Positions 1-6,299 are shown, numbered from the stretch's first letter. The stretch: DNA of 6,548 nucleotides from Bacteroidales bacterium (GCA_024763595.1 JANTFK010000195.1:1-6548), one strand, 5' to 3'. Notes: generated from the sequence alone by a model not told the origin. Numbers and translations are program-made.

Positions 1-171
1 CAGAACTATACAATTATTTTTAAATCAGAGTAGGTTAATAAATTGTTAATTAAACCATTAGCTGTACCAATTCAATACTTTGTTTAAAGCAATTCACATT
101 ATCCGGTCATTTTTCATCACAAAAATCGGGCAAATAGTCAAATTTATGGCAGAGCAGCACCGGCTGAAAAC
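1..171. other. AT-rich intergenic region without a gene
   Basis: This stretch lies downstream of the MlaD-like gene and is visibly richer in A and T than the rest of the window, especially positions 1-100. All ATG-initiated frames on either strand are very short. It contains a TTAATTAA palindrome at 46-53 inside a segment bounded by GGTT (33-36) and AACC (53-56), and a weak A/T hairpin (ATTTTT 109-114 with AAAAAT 121-126). I see no RNA gene and no convincing terminator for the gene at 172-1107. A possible leftward promoter at 139-170 is listed separately. The region may be the leader of a gene lying beyond the left edge. Confidence 0.6.
139..170 (-). promoter_or_regulatory. possible Bacteroidota-type promoter reading left
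   Basis: On the minus strand TAAATTTG (146 to 139) matches the Bacteroidota -7 box TAnnTTTG exactly. TTTT (170 to 167) lies 20 bases upstream, the spacing expected for the -33 box TTTG, with three of four bases matching. Transcription would start near 133 and run out of the window to the left, with a leader of more than 130 nt. The site is only a few bases past the stop of the MlaD-like gene. Such short motifs occur by chance in AT-rich DNA, so this is tentative. Confidence 0.3.
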
Positions 172-1107
172 TCAATTTTTCTCCTGTGATCTCCCAAATA
201 GCGAAAAATGGACATAATCCTGCGGGTTTTCATTGAGGTCGGCAATCAAATTGTCAAGGTCCTCAACCAGTAGTTCAAGCTTTGTATAGAGGCTGTCGGA
301 ATAAAAAAGTTTACCGGTATTGCCTTCACCTGAATTAACCTGCTCCATCAAGCGGTTCATTTGATCTGCCAGATCGATTAATCCTTCAGAGAGTCTGCCA
401 AGATCTGCACTGTCAATGGTCTGGCTGATGGAGTTAATATGGCTGGCAATGGATTCAATCTCCTCTTCCTGATCCTGTAACATGGTTGTAAATGATTCCA
501 GGTTATGCAGGCTGCGATAGAGTGACCCTCCCGGTTCAAGGGCGTTTTTCAGATTTGTGGTGATAGAGGAAAGATTCTCCAGCGTCTTTATTCCGGCCTC
601 CGTTGTTATGATGGTATCCAGTTTCTGTGCCACGGTTTCCAGTGAACCTGCCAGTTGGCCGAACTGGTCAATGACAGGATAAACCTGCTCCTGCAAAGTT
701 GCCAACAGATCGGGTTCAACAGCTGAGTCTATGGTGTCGTTGTTCCGGAGCAAGGAACTCCCGCCTGATGGTACGATGCGTATGGCCCGGGTACCCATCA
801 GGTCAGCACTGTAAAGCATGGCGACAGATCCCTCTCCCATGGTATAATCCTTCTCAATGCTTAACCTGACCCGGATGGCCACAGGTTCTTCCGGGTGAAG
901 TGCTATTTCATCCACAAAGCCGATCTTTACTCCTTTTAAAAATACCGGAGCAGATGCTTCCAGTCCCCCTGAGTCTTCATAAAAGGTGTTGAGAGAATAG
1001 GTGCTGCTCAGTATGTTCCGGCCCTTTAGATAATTTATGCCCCAGATCACCATAGCCAGGGTGGCAATCCCGATAATTCCTACTTTGGCTTCAATACTGA
1101 TTTTCAT
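172..1107 (-). CDS. MlaD-like MCE-domain protein (lipid transport)
   Basis: This is a 311-residue inner-membrane-anchored periplasmic protein of the MlaD/MCE family, whose members form hexameric rings that pass phospholipids between inner and outer membrane with an MlaE/MlaF-type ABC transporter. A short N-terminus is followed by one membrane segment (about residues 9-24), then one MCE domain (about 36-114) with the typical pattern: the APVFLKGVKIGFVDEI stretch at 53-68 and a SADLMGTRAIRI stretch at 100-111. Residues from about 132 to 292 are predicted helical, with a break at the EPGGS stretch near 191. The end, NPQDYVHFSLFG, resembles the conserved tail of Bacteroidota MCE proteins. The ATG overlaps the amidase stop as ATGA, so the two are probably co-transcribed and translationally coupled. 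No mlaE or mlaF gene lies in the window. The family call is firm; the exact lipid and partner are inferred. Confidence 0.9.
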   Translation of the reverse strand: MKISIEAKVGIIGIATLAMVIWGINYLKGRNILSSTYSLNTFYEDSGGLEASAPVFLKGVKIGFVDEIALHPEEPVAIRVRLSIEKDYTMGEGSVAMLYSADLMGTRAIRIVPSGGSSLLRNNDTIDSAVEPDLLATLQEQVYPVIDQFGQLAGSLETVAQKLDTIITTEAGIKTLENLSSITTNLKNALEPGGSLYRSLHNLESFTTMLQDQEEEIESIASHINSISQTIDSADLGRLSEGLIDLADQMNRLMEQVNSGEGNTGKLFYSDSLYTKLELLVEDLDNLIADLNENPQDYVHFSLFGRSQEKN

Positions 1108-2261
1108 GGTTGTCTGTTGATCTCTTTAAGTGCTTCATTCAGGGGAATCAGTTTGCCATTTTTTGTGGCTACTACAAATGCATCCGGGAAATCGGCTTTA
1201 ACTTTTTTACAGCGCTCCAGCGCATGATGATAACTTGGTTCGTGGCCTGTCAGGTATTTATACCATCTTCCGTCCTGGGTCACCTGCACATCCCTGTATC
1301 CTTCAAATGATGCGGGATCGGTCGGAACCTTGTGCTTTGAGGAAGATATCTGTATGCGGAAAATGATCTGGTCGGGTAAAGCCTGTACTGCCGGTTGGTC
1401 TGTTCCGGTAATCTCAGCCTGATCAGGTTCAACCCTGACAACAGCCAGGTTAGTTCTGCGGTCAATCTCTTCCTTGTACTCCCTGAAACCCCTGAAGATG
1501 GCAGAGGCGATGATCTCCTGACCATATTTTGAAAGGAGGTATTTCTCTTCTTCAGGGTTGGATATGAAACCGGTTTCCACCAGGACCCCGGGCATGGAGG
1601 TCCGGGCCAGCACATAGATACCCTGTTCCCTCACCCCCAGGTCCTTTCTCCCGGCCCGTTCCCTGAACTGGTCCTGTACAAAATCCCCGAACTCGATGCT
1701 CTGGTTGAAGTAGGTCTTCTGCATCAGTGTGAACATAATATAGGACTCTGTGGAGCGGGGATCGAATCCCTCATACCTGGTTTCATAATCATCTTCCAGC
1801 AGGATCACCGAGTTTTCCCTGACAGCCACGTCAAAGTTTTCATCCGCCCTGTGTTGTCCCAGCACCAGGGTGAGGGCACCATGAACGGAAGATTTGGTAT
1901 GAGCATTCACGTGAATGGAGATAAAGAGGTCCGCCTCGGCCTTATTGGCAATCTCGGCCCGTTTCCACAGTTCCACATACACATCCTTCTGCCGGGTATA
2001 TACAACATGCACATCGGGTATATTCTCTTCGATGTACTTTCCCGTCATCAGTGCGATCGAAAGGGCGATGTCCTTTTCCTTTCCCCTTCTGCCGGTGGCT
2101 CCCGGGTCCTTTCCCCCATGCCCGGCATCAATGACAACAGTCCTGATACCTTTGGACGGTACATCCCCTCCGTTCTCCGTTCCGGCTTTCAGACCTGTCA
2201 TACAGGCCAAAAATGTTAATACAAGAAACGTTTGAGATAACCGTTTTATATATATTGGCAT
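1104..2261 (-). CDS. N-acetylmuramoyl-L-alanine amidase with SPOR-like C-terminus
   Basis: This 385-residue zinc amidase (Amidase_3, AmiA/B/C type) cuts the bond between N-acetylmuramic acid and the stem peptide. A signal peptide covers about residues 1-26 (K6-R7, hydrophobic 11-24, likely cut after A26); C20 could instead be a weak lipobox. The catalytic domain runs from about 40 to 263: zinc ligands H48 (DAGHGG), E62 and H117 (SIHVNA), and catalytic E229 (VLVETGFISN). An insert between H117 and E229 (about 134-200) is longer than in minimal family members. After a linker, residues about 299-372 look like a SPOR domain (FRIQISSS start, YKYLTG, DAFVVA), which would bind glycan strands stripped of peptides. 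I chose ATG 2261 rather than in-frame GTG 2279 because the signal peptide then starts normally and because GTG 2279 overlaps a -7 promoter box. It is the first gene of the unit with the MCE gene. Confidence 0.92.
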   Translation of the reverse strand: MPIYIKRLSQTFLVLTFLACMTGLKAGTENGGDVPSKGIRTVVIDAGHGGKDPGATGRRGKEKDIALSIALMTGKYIEENIPDVHVVYTRQKDVYVELWKRAEIANKAEADLFISIHVNAHTKSSVHGALTLVLGQHRADENFDVAVRENSVILLEDDYETRYEGFDPRSTESYIMFTLMQKTYFNQSIEFGDFVQDQFRERAGRKDLGVREQGIYVLARTSMPGVLVETGFISNPEEEKYLLSKYGQEIIASAIFRGFREYKEEIDRRTNLAVVRVEPDQAEITGTDQPAVQALPDQIIFRIQISSSKHKVPTDPASFEGYRDVQVTQDGRWYKYLTGHEPSYHHALERCKKVKADFPDAFVVATKNGKLIPLNEALKEINRQP

Positions 2262-2269
2262 TACCTTTG
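2262..2269 (+). promoter_or_regulatory. putative -7 box of the lptD-ridA promoter
   Basis: TACCTTTG is an exact match to the Bacteroidota -7 consensus TAnnTTTG. Transcription would start near 2275, giving a leader of about 26 nt before the lptD TTG. A -33 box is not well placed: the only TTTG upstream (2231-2234) is 27 bases away instead of about 19-21, and TTTT at 2244-2247 is 14 away. The site abuts the amidase start codon on the other strand. It is supported by its position and -7 box only. Confidence 0.45.
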
Positions 2270-2278
2270 CGTTTAGCA

Positions 2279-2286
2279 CAAAAATA
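2279..2286 (-). promoter_or_regulatory. putative -7 box of the amidase-MCE promoter
   Basis: On the minus strand this reads TATTTTTG, an exact match to TAnnTTTG. Transcription would start near 2273, about 12 nt ahead of the amidase ATG at 2261. No TTTG-like -33 box is visible at the expected spacing (around 2306-2311). The box includes the GTG at 2279-2277 at its end, which argues against GTG as the amidase start. It faces the lptD -7 box across 9 bases. Confidence 0.4.
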
Positions 2287-2300
2287 TAAGTTTATTCAGA

Positions 2301-5015
2301 TTGCTCTACGACCGGCATAAGATTATTTTCATCATATTACTAACTGTTACGGCCAGCAGCATATTGCACGCTCAACAGGCCGATTCTACTATGGTGCCGG
2401 ATACACTCTACCGGATGTCCCGTCTGGCCGATACAACCAGACAGGCCGATACGGTACGGATTGACTCTGCTGCGATGGCGGGCTCCTCCGGTAGTGATAT
2501 TACATCCGAAGTAACTTACACGGCAACCGATTCACTGGTTTTTTCCCTTGACGGAAAAACCGTGGAGCTGTACGGAAAAGCGCGCATTGTCTACGAATCG
2601 ATTACACTGGAGGCGGACTATATACGGTATGAAATGGATCAGAACCTTGTGATTGCAACAGGACTTCCTGATTCTGCGGGGAATGTTGTAGGTAACCCCG
2701 TATTTAAAGATCCGAATAATTCATTCGAATCGAAAAAACTGAGGTACAATTTTAAGACACAGAAAGGTTATATTGAAGAGGTGATTACAGAGCAGGAGGG
2801 AGGGTATTTGCATGCCGAACAGACAAAAAAACAATCCAACGGGCACGTACACCTTAAAAATGGAAAGTACACCACCTGCGATCTGGAACACCCCCATTTC
2901 TATATAGCCATTACCAAAGGGATCAGCATGCCGGGGGACAAAATTATATCGGGACCCGCCTACCTTGTACTGGCCGATGTACCTTTACCCATCGGGCTTC
3001 CCTTTGGTTTCTTTCCCAATTCTAAAACCAAATCCTCGGGGATACTGATCCCCAAATACGGGGAGGAACAGCGGCGTGGCTTCTATTTAAGAGAGGGGGG
3101 CTACTATTTTGCCATGAACGATTACATGGACCTGAAGGTTACAGGGGATATCTATACCAACGGGACCTGGGGGTTGCGTGTAGGAAGCAATTACAAGGTG
3201 AATTACCGTTTTGCGGGTAATTTGAGTGTCAAATACTTTAAGAATGTTACCGGATACAAGAACATTGAAGGATTGTTCAGTGAGAGCAGGGACTATTCCA
3301 TTGGCTGGAGTCACAGCCAGGATGCCCGGGCCAATCCCAACAGCTCATTCAGGGCCAGTGTGAACCTCTCCAGTTCCTCTTATGACCAGAACCATACACG
3401 GAACATCAACAGTGTGATGACCAATACCAAACAGTCCAGTATCTCTTACACAAAGTCATGGCCCAACAGCCCCTTCAACCTGAGTGCCTCGCTGAATCAC
3501 TCCCAGAACTCCAAAACAAAAGGGGTGAACCTGACGATGCCCAAAATTTCCTTCAATATGACCCGGATCAATCCGTTTAAAAGAAAATCGGGTACGGGGC
3601 CAAAACGATGGTATGAAGAGATCCAGCTGAGCTATTCCAGTATATTGGAAAACAGAATAAAAACAACGGATTCGCTGCTGTTCACCAGCGATGTTTTCAA
3701 TGACATGCAGAACGGTTATAAACATACCATACCACTCAGCCTGAATATCAAACCGTTCCGGAAAACACCAATGCTTCAGAGTTTTGCCATTACACCGTCC
3801 ATGAACTACCGTGGCATGTTCTATTCAAAGCAGGTCCATAAATATGTGACCTACCAGGAGGTGCAGGATGACCAGGGGAACGTAAAGTTCAATCCCATTG
3901 TGAATGATACGCTGATCAATAAGTTCTCCTATGCCCATTCGCTCTTTCCGAGTATCGGTTCTGGCGTAGCCCCCAAAATATATGGCATGTACCAGTTTAC
4001 GGGAGATGGAAGGCTGGAGGCCATCCGGCATGTGATGACACCCTCGGCCAGTTTTTCCTATGTACCGGATATGTCATCTTATCAACCAAATTACTACAGG
4101 GAGGTGGTAGATACGGTCAATGGAGACGCGGTGCTGGAGGAGTATTCCATTTATGAGGGCCAGCTCTATGGCACCCCAACGGTTAATGGGGCTTCGGGGT
4201 CACTCAATTTCTCATTGCGGAACAACCTGGAAGCAAAAGTGAGGTCCAAAGTGGACACCATAGATGAAGTGGAAAAGGTAAAACTGATTGATAACCTGAG
4301 CTTCAGTACCAGCCTGAACCTGTTCCATACCGACACACTCACCCCTGCATGGAGACCAGTAAGCTTTAACGGAAATGCCCGCGTATTCAAGAATAAACTG
4401 AACCTTTCCTTCCGGGGTACCATGGACCCCTTTGGATATGATTCGCTGCGTACGCGTACACGGGAAACCTACTTTTCTCAAACCGGTAACCCTGTGCGGC
4501 TGACCAGTGCCAGTATATCGGCAGGTTTTTCTTTAAAATCCAAACAGAACCAGGGGCAGGATAAATCCGGCCAGGCGAACCAGGACAGGCAGTCCCAATT
4601 GAACAATCCCGACATGGCAAGAGAGAATCCCCTGGAGAATTATGATCCGAATATGGAGGAGTATTACGGAGAGTATGTGGATTTTGATATTCCCTGGTCG
4701 TTACGGGTCGATTACAATTTCAGCTATAACAAACCGAAGGATGAATCCAAAATTGTCCAGACGGTAAGGGCTTCGGGTGACTTCAGCCTGACGCCCAACT
4801 GGAAAATCGGGTTCAATACGGGATATGATCTTGACAGGAAGCAGTTTACAACTACCAATCTGAGTATATACAGGGATCTGCATTGCTGGGAGATGAGAAT
4901 ATCGGTGGTGCCTTTCGGAAACTACCGCTCCTACAACTTCCAGATCAATGCCAAATCCTCGATTCTATCCGATTTGAAATACAATAAAAGAAAAGCCTGG
5001 CAGGATAATTTCTAA
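2301..5015 (+). CDS. lptD: LPS-assembly outer-membrane protein LptD (OstA)
   Basis: This 904-residue protein is the translocon that inserts lipopolysaccharide or lipooligosaccharide into the outer leaflet of the outer membrane. A signal peptide covers about residues 1-24 (hydrophobic 8-21, cut after LHA). A linker rich in D-T/D-S pairs (25-70) is followed by an LptA/OstA-like periplasmic beta domain (about 72-192), C193 (YTTCDLEHPHFY), the conserved PAYL, VPLPIGLPFGFFPN and SSGILIPKYG segments (219-254), and a long beta-barrel domain to a terminal phenylalanine. A Q/N- and acid-rich loop lies at 746-793, before DFDIPWSL. The only other cysteine is C862. The start is TTG: an in-frame TAG lies at 2274-2276, no ATG precedes the signal peptide, and the next in-frame ATG would remove it. 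The length fits Bacteroidota LptD proteins, which exceed the E. coli protein. It diverges from the amidase and is followed by ridA. Confidence 0.93.
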   Translation: MLYDRHKIIFIILLTVTASSILHAQQADSTMVPDTLYRMSRLADTTRQADTVRIDSAAMAGSSGSDITSEVTYTATDSLVFSLDGKTVELYGKARIVYESITLEADYIRYEMDQNLVIATGLPDSAGNVVGNPVFKDPNNSFESKKLRYNFKTQKGYIEEVITEQEGGYLHAEQTKKQSNGHVHLKNGKYTTCDLEHPHFYIAITKGISMPGDKIISGPAYLVLADVPLPIGLPFGFFPNSKTKSSGILIPKYGEEQRRGFYLREGGYYFAMNDYMDLKVTGDIYTNGTWGLRVGSNYKVNYRFAGNLSVKYFKNVTGYKNIEGLFSESRDYSIGWSHSQDARANPNSSFRASVNLSSSSYDQNHTRNINSVMTNTKQSSISYTKSWPNSPFNLSASLNHSQNSKTKGVNLTMPKISFNMTRINPFKRKSGTGPKRWYEEIQLSYSSILENRIKTTDSLLFTSDVFNDMQNGYKHTIPLSLNIKPFRKTPMLQSFAITPSMNYRGMFYSKQVHKYVTYQEVQDDQGNVKFNPIVNDTLINKFSYAHSLFPSIGSGVAPKIYGMYQFTGDGRLEAIRHVMTPSASFSYVPDMSSYQPNYYREVVDTVNGDAVLEEYSIYEGQLYGTPTVNGASGSLNFSLRNNLEAKVRSKVDTIDEVEKVKLIDNLSFSTSLNLFHTDTLTPAWRPVSFNGNARVFKNKLNLSFRGTMDPFGYDSLRTRTRETYFSQTGNPVRLTSASISAGFSLKSKQNQGQDKSGQANQDRQSQLNNPDMARENPLENYDPNMEEYYGEYVDFDIPWSLRVDYNFSYNKPKDESKIVQTVRASGDFSLTPNWKIGFNTGYDLDRKQFTTTNLSIYRDLHCWEMRISVVPFGNYRSYNFQINAKSSILSDLKYNKRKAWQDNF
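2424..2459 (+). repeat. two tandem 18-bp units in the lptD linker
   Basis: Two adjacent 18-bp units encode the hexapeptides LADTTR (residues 42-47) and QADTVR (48-53). Both contain GGCCGATAC, and GGCCGAT occurs once more at 2378-2384. The repeat sits in the flexible linker after the signal peptide, where D-T and D-S pairs recur. It is probably a small in-frame duplication of spacer sequence with no separate function. Confidence 0.6.
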
Positions 5016-5025
5016 AACAACCAAT

Positions 5026-5406
5026 ATGAAAAGGATCATACAAACCGGCAGGGCACCTTCAGCCGTCGGACCCTATTCCCAGGGAGTGGAATCCGGCGGT
5101 ACGCTTTATATATCGGGTCAGGTAGCACTGGACCCGGCCACCGGCAAGCTGGTACCGGGAGGGATCAGTGAACAGACAGAACGGGTAATGCACAATATCG
5201 AAGCGATCCTTAAAGAGGCCGGCTATGATTTCAGGGACGTGGTTAAATCCACCTGCCTGCTCGCTGATATGTCAGACTTCGGTGTCATGAATGAGATATA
5301 CGGTTCATATTACCCGGAGGATCAGCCGGCGAGGGTTACTTTTGCCGTCAAAGAGCTGCCTCTGGGCGCGCTCATAGAGGTCGAGACCATTGCCGTAAAA
5401 TCCTGA
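5026..5406 (+). CDS. ridA: RidA family reactive intermediate deaminase
   Basis: This 126-residue cytosolic protein of the YjgF/YER057c/UK114 family hydrolyses reactive enamine/imine intermediates, such as 2-aminoacrylate from serine or threonine dehydratases, and so protects pyridoxal-phosphate enzymes. The family works as a trimer. Family signatures are present: GPYSQGV (15-21), YISGQV (28-33), the substrate-binding arginine R103 in PARVTFAV (equivalent to E. coli R105 after allowing for the shorter chain), and the LIEVETIAV end with E118 and E120. The length is normal (E. coli RidA has 128). The ATG lies 10 bp after the lptD stop with an A-rich leader and no SD, so it is probably in an operon with lptD. 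No functional link with LPS assembly is evident; it may only share the transcript. Confidence 0.93.
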   Translation: MKRIIQTGRAPSAVGPYSQGVESGGTLYISGQVALDPATGKLVPGGISEQTERVMHNIEAILKEAGYDFRDVVKSTCLLADMSDFGVMNEIYGSYYPEDQPARVTFAVKELPLGALIEVETIAVKS

Positions 5407-5511
5407 AAACAGGGAAGGCTTTCTAAAAGAACCGCTTTGAAAGTTATACCTGTGAGGAACCTGCATTTATTTGCATAGGAAAGATATTAAGGGACAAGTG
5501 GGAATAACGAA
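5407..5511. other. ridA 3' flank, no gene seen
   Basis: This is most of the gap between the converging ridA and rplI genes. I find no coding frame and no strong hairpin followed by a T-run on the plus strand. Weak pairings exist (ACAGG near 5409 with CCTGT near 5449; TGCA near 5462 with TGCA near 5472), but none is convincing. Plus-strand transcription probably ends at the hairpin just to the right. Confidence 0.5.
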
Positions 5512-5543
5512 AAAGAGGCCGCACCTTTTGATACAGCCTCTTT
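5510..5543 (-). terminator. rho-independent terminator of the rpsF-rpsR-rplI operon
   Basis: In the minus-strand RNA, AAAGAGGC (5543 to 5536) pairs with GCCUCUUU (5519 to 5512), and six further pairs inside (5535-5530 with 5525-5520, three of them G-U) close an AAAA tetraloop at 5529-5526. That makes a 14-bp stem. The descending arm runs into UUUUUC (5514 to 5509), so part of the U-run lies in the stem. It begins 23 nt after the rplI stop. On the plus strand the three G-U pairs become C-A mismatches, leaving an 8-bp stem with a 16-nt loop and no good U-run, so it may act only weakly for ridA. Confidence 0.8.
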
Positions 5544-5566
5544 CTAAATATTGATGGTATATCCCG

Positions 5567-6013
5567 CTATTCAGAGATAATTTCAAAGGGAATATCCACC
5601 TGCACCTCTTTGTGCAATTTGACAGTAGCAGAATAGTTGCCAATCTCCTTGATGAGATCATCCTTGATGGAAATCTGTTTTCTCTCCACTTCAAATCCCT
5701 TCGATACAAGCGCTTCTGCTATCTGGATGGTATTTACCGATCCAAAGATCTTGCCTTTTGTGCTTGTTTTGGCACCGATGGTGAGGGATACTTTTTTCAG
5801 CTCCTCGGCCATCTGCAGGGCTGCATTTTTAAGTTGCTCCTCTTTGTGTGCCCGCTGCCGCATGATTTCGCTGTGAACTTTCCTTGCCTGGGCTGTGGCA
5901 TTGATAGCGTAACCCTTCGGTATCAAATAGTTCCTGGCATAACCATCCTTCACGGCAACAATGTCATCTTTGTGCCCCAGGTTGGGTATATCCTGTTTTA
6001 ATATTATATTCAT
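5567..6013 (-). CDS. rplI: 50S ribosomal protein bL9
   Basis: This 148-residue large-subunit protein binds 23S rRNA near the L1 stalk and reaches toward neighbouring ribosomes. The N-terminal RNA-binding domain has the family signature: MNIILKQDIPNLGHKDDIV, then VKDGYARNYLIPKGYA (about 21-36). A long connecting helix (about 41-75) is rich in K, E, Q and A, and the C-terminal domain carries the conserved GKIFGSVNT stretch and ends in VDIPFEIISE. The length is the family norm (149 in E. coli). It is the last gene of the ribosomal operon, 16 bp after rpsR, preceded by a perfect SD and followed by a terminator. Confidence 0.97.
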   Translation of the reverse strand: MNIILKQDIPNLGHKDDIVAVKDGYARNYLIPKGYAINATAQARKVHSEIMRQRAHKEEQLKNAALQMAEELKKVSLTIGAKTSTKGKIFGSVNTIQIAEALVSKGFEVERKQISIKDDLIKEIGNYSATVKLHKEVQVDIPFEIISE

Positions 6014-6020
6014 TTCAAGT

Positions 6021-6027
6021 CCCTCCT
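6021..6027 (-). promoter_or_regulatory. strong Shine-Dalgarno sequence of rplI
   Basis: Minus strand AGGAGGG lies 7 nt upstream of the rplI ATG (6013), an optimal distance. It lies in the 16-bp gap after rpsR. This contrasts with ridA, lptD and the MCE gene, none of which has such a motif. Confidence 0.85.
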
Positions 6028-6029
6028 AA

Positions 6030-6299
6030 TTACTTTAACATATCGGTTACATAGGGTAACAGTGCCAGGTGTCTTGCACGCTTGATGGCAACTGCAATTT
6101 TCCGCTGGTACTTCAGCGAGGTACCGGTCAGGCGCCTGGGAAGAATCTTTCCCTGCTCGTTCAGGAATTTTTTCAGGAACTCTGGGTCTTTGTAATCAAT
6201 ATATTTGATCCGGTTCTTTCTGAACCGGCAGTATTTTTTCTTCTTTATCTCTACCGTTGGCGGAGTGAGATATCTGATTTCCGAACTGTTTTGTGCCAT
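6030..6299 (-). CDS. rpsR: 30S ribosomal protein bS18
   Basis: This 89-residue small-subunit protein forms a heterodimer with bS6 on the platform next to the 3' end of 16S rRNA. Family signatures are KKYCRFRKNRIKYIDYKD (20-38, one residue missing here: K37-D38 close it), ILPRRLTGTSLKYQRK (52-67) and IKRARHLALLPYV (72-84). A single cysteine (C24) is present, so this is not a zinc-ribbon form. The tail TDMLK and the lysine-rich N-terminus look like other Bacteroidota bS18. Its ATG overlaps the rpsF stop by one base (TAATG), so translation is probably coupled to rpsF. A perfect AGGAGG lies inside the end of rpsF. Confidence 0.97.
   Translation of the reverse strand: MAQNSSEIRYLTPPTVEIKKKKYCRFRKNRIKYIDYKDPEFLKKFLNEQGKILPRRLTGTSLKYQRKIAVAIKRARHLALLPYVTDMLK

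Noticed and set aside
103..129. Hairpin CCG-ATTTTT / AAAAAT-CGG as terminator of the MCE gene
   Set aside because: It has a 3-nt bulge, a weak A/T stem and no T-run after it on the minus strand.
1..130. AT-rich stretch as a replication origin
   Set aside because: I see no cluster of DnaA boxes (TTATNCACA) on either strand and no dnaA or dnaN gene nearby.
155..166. CAGC/GCTG hairpin just after the MCE gene
   Set aside because: The 4-bp stem with no following T-run on the minus strand is too weak to call a terminator.
146..217. Small plus-strand frame of 23 codons beginning at ATG 146
   Set aside because: It overlaps the 3' end of the MCE gene in antisense, has no ribosome-binding signal and no recognisable protein.
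1280..1615. 111-codon open frame on the minus strand
   Set aside because: It is the amidase gene read in another frame; the true frame carries the catalytic motif and SPOR-like region.
1851..2219. 122-codon open frame on the plus strand
   Set aside because: It lies wholly opposite the amidase catalytic domain, whose zinc motifs are intact; the protein has no recognisable features.
2262..2279. GTG at 2279 as amidase start, adding six residues
   Set aside because: It overlaps an exact -7 promoter box and only adds residues in front of a normal signal peptide start at ATG 2261.
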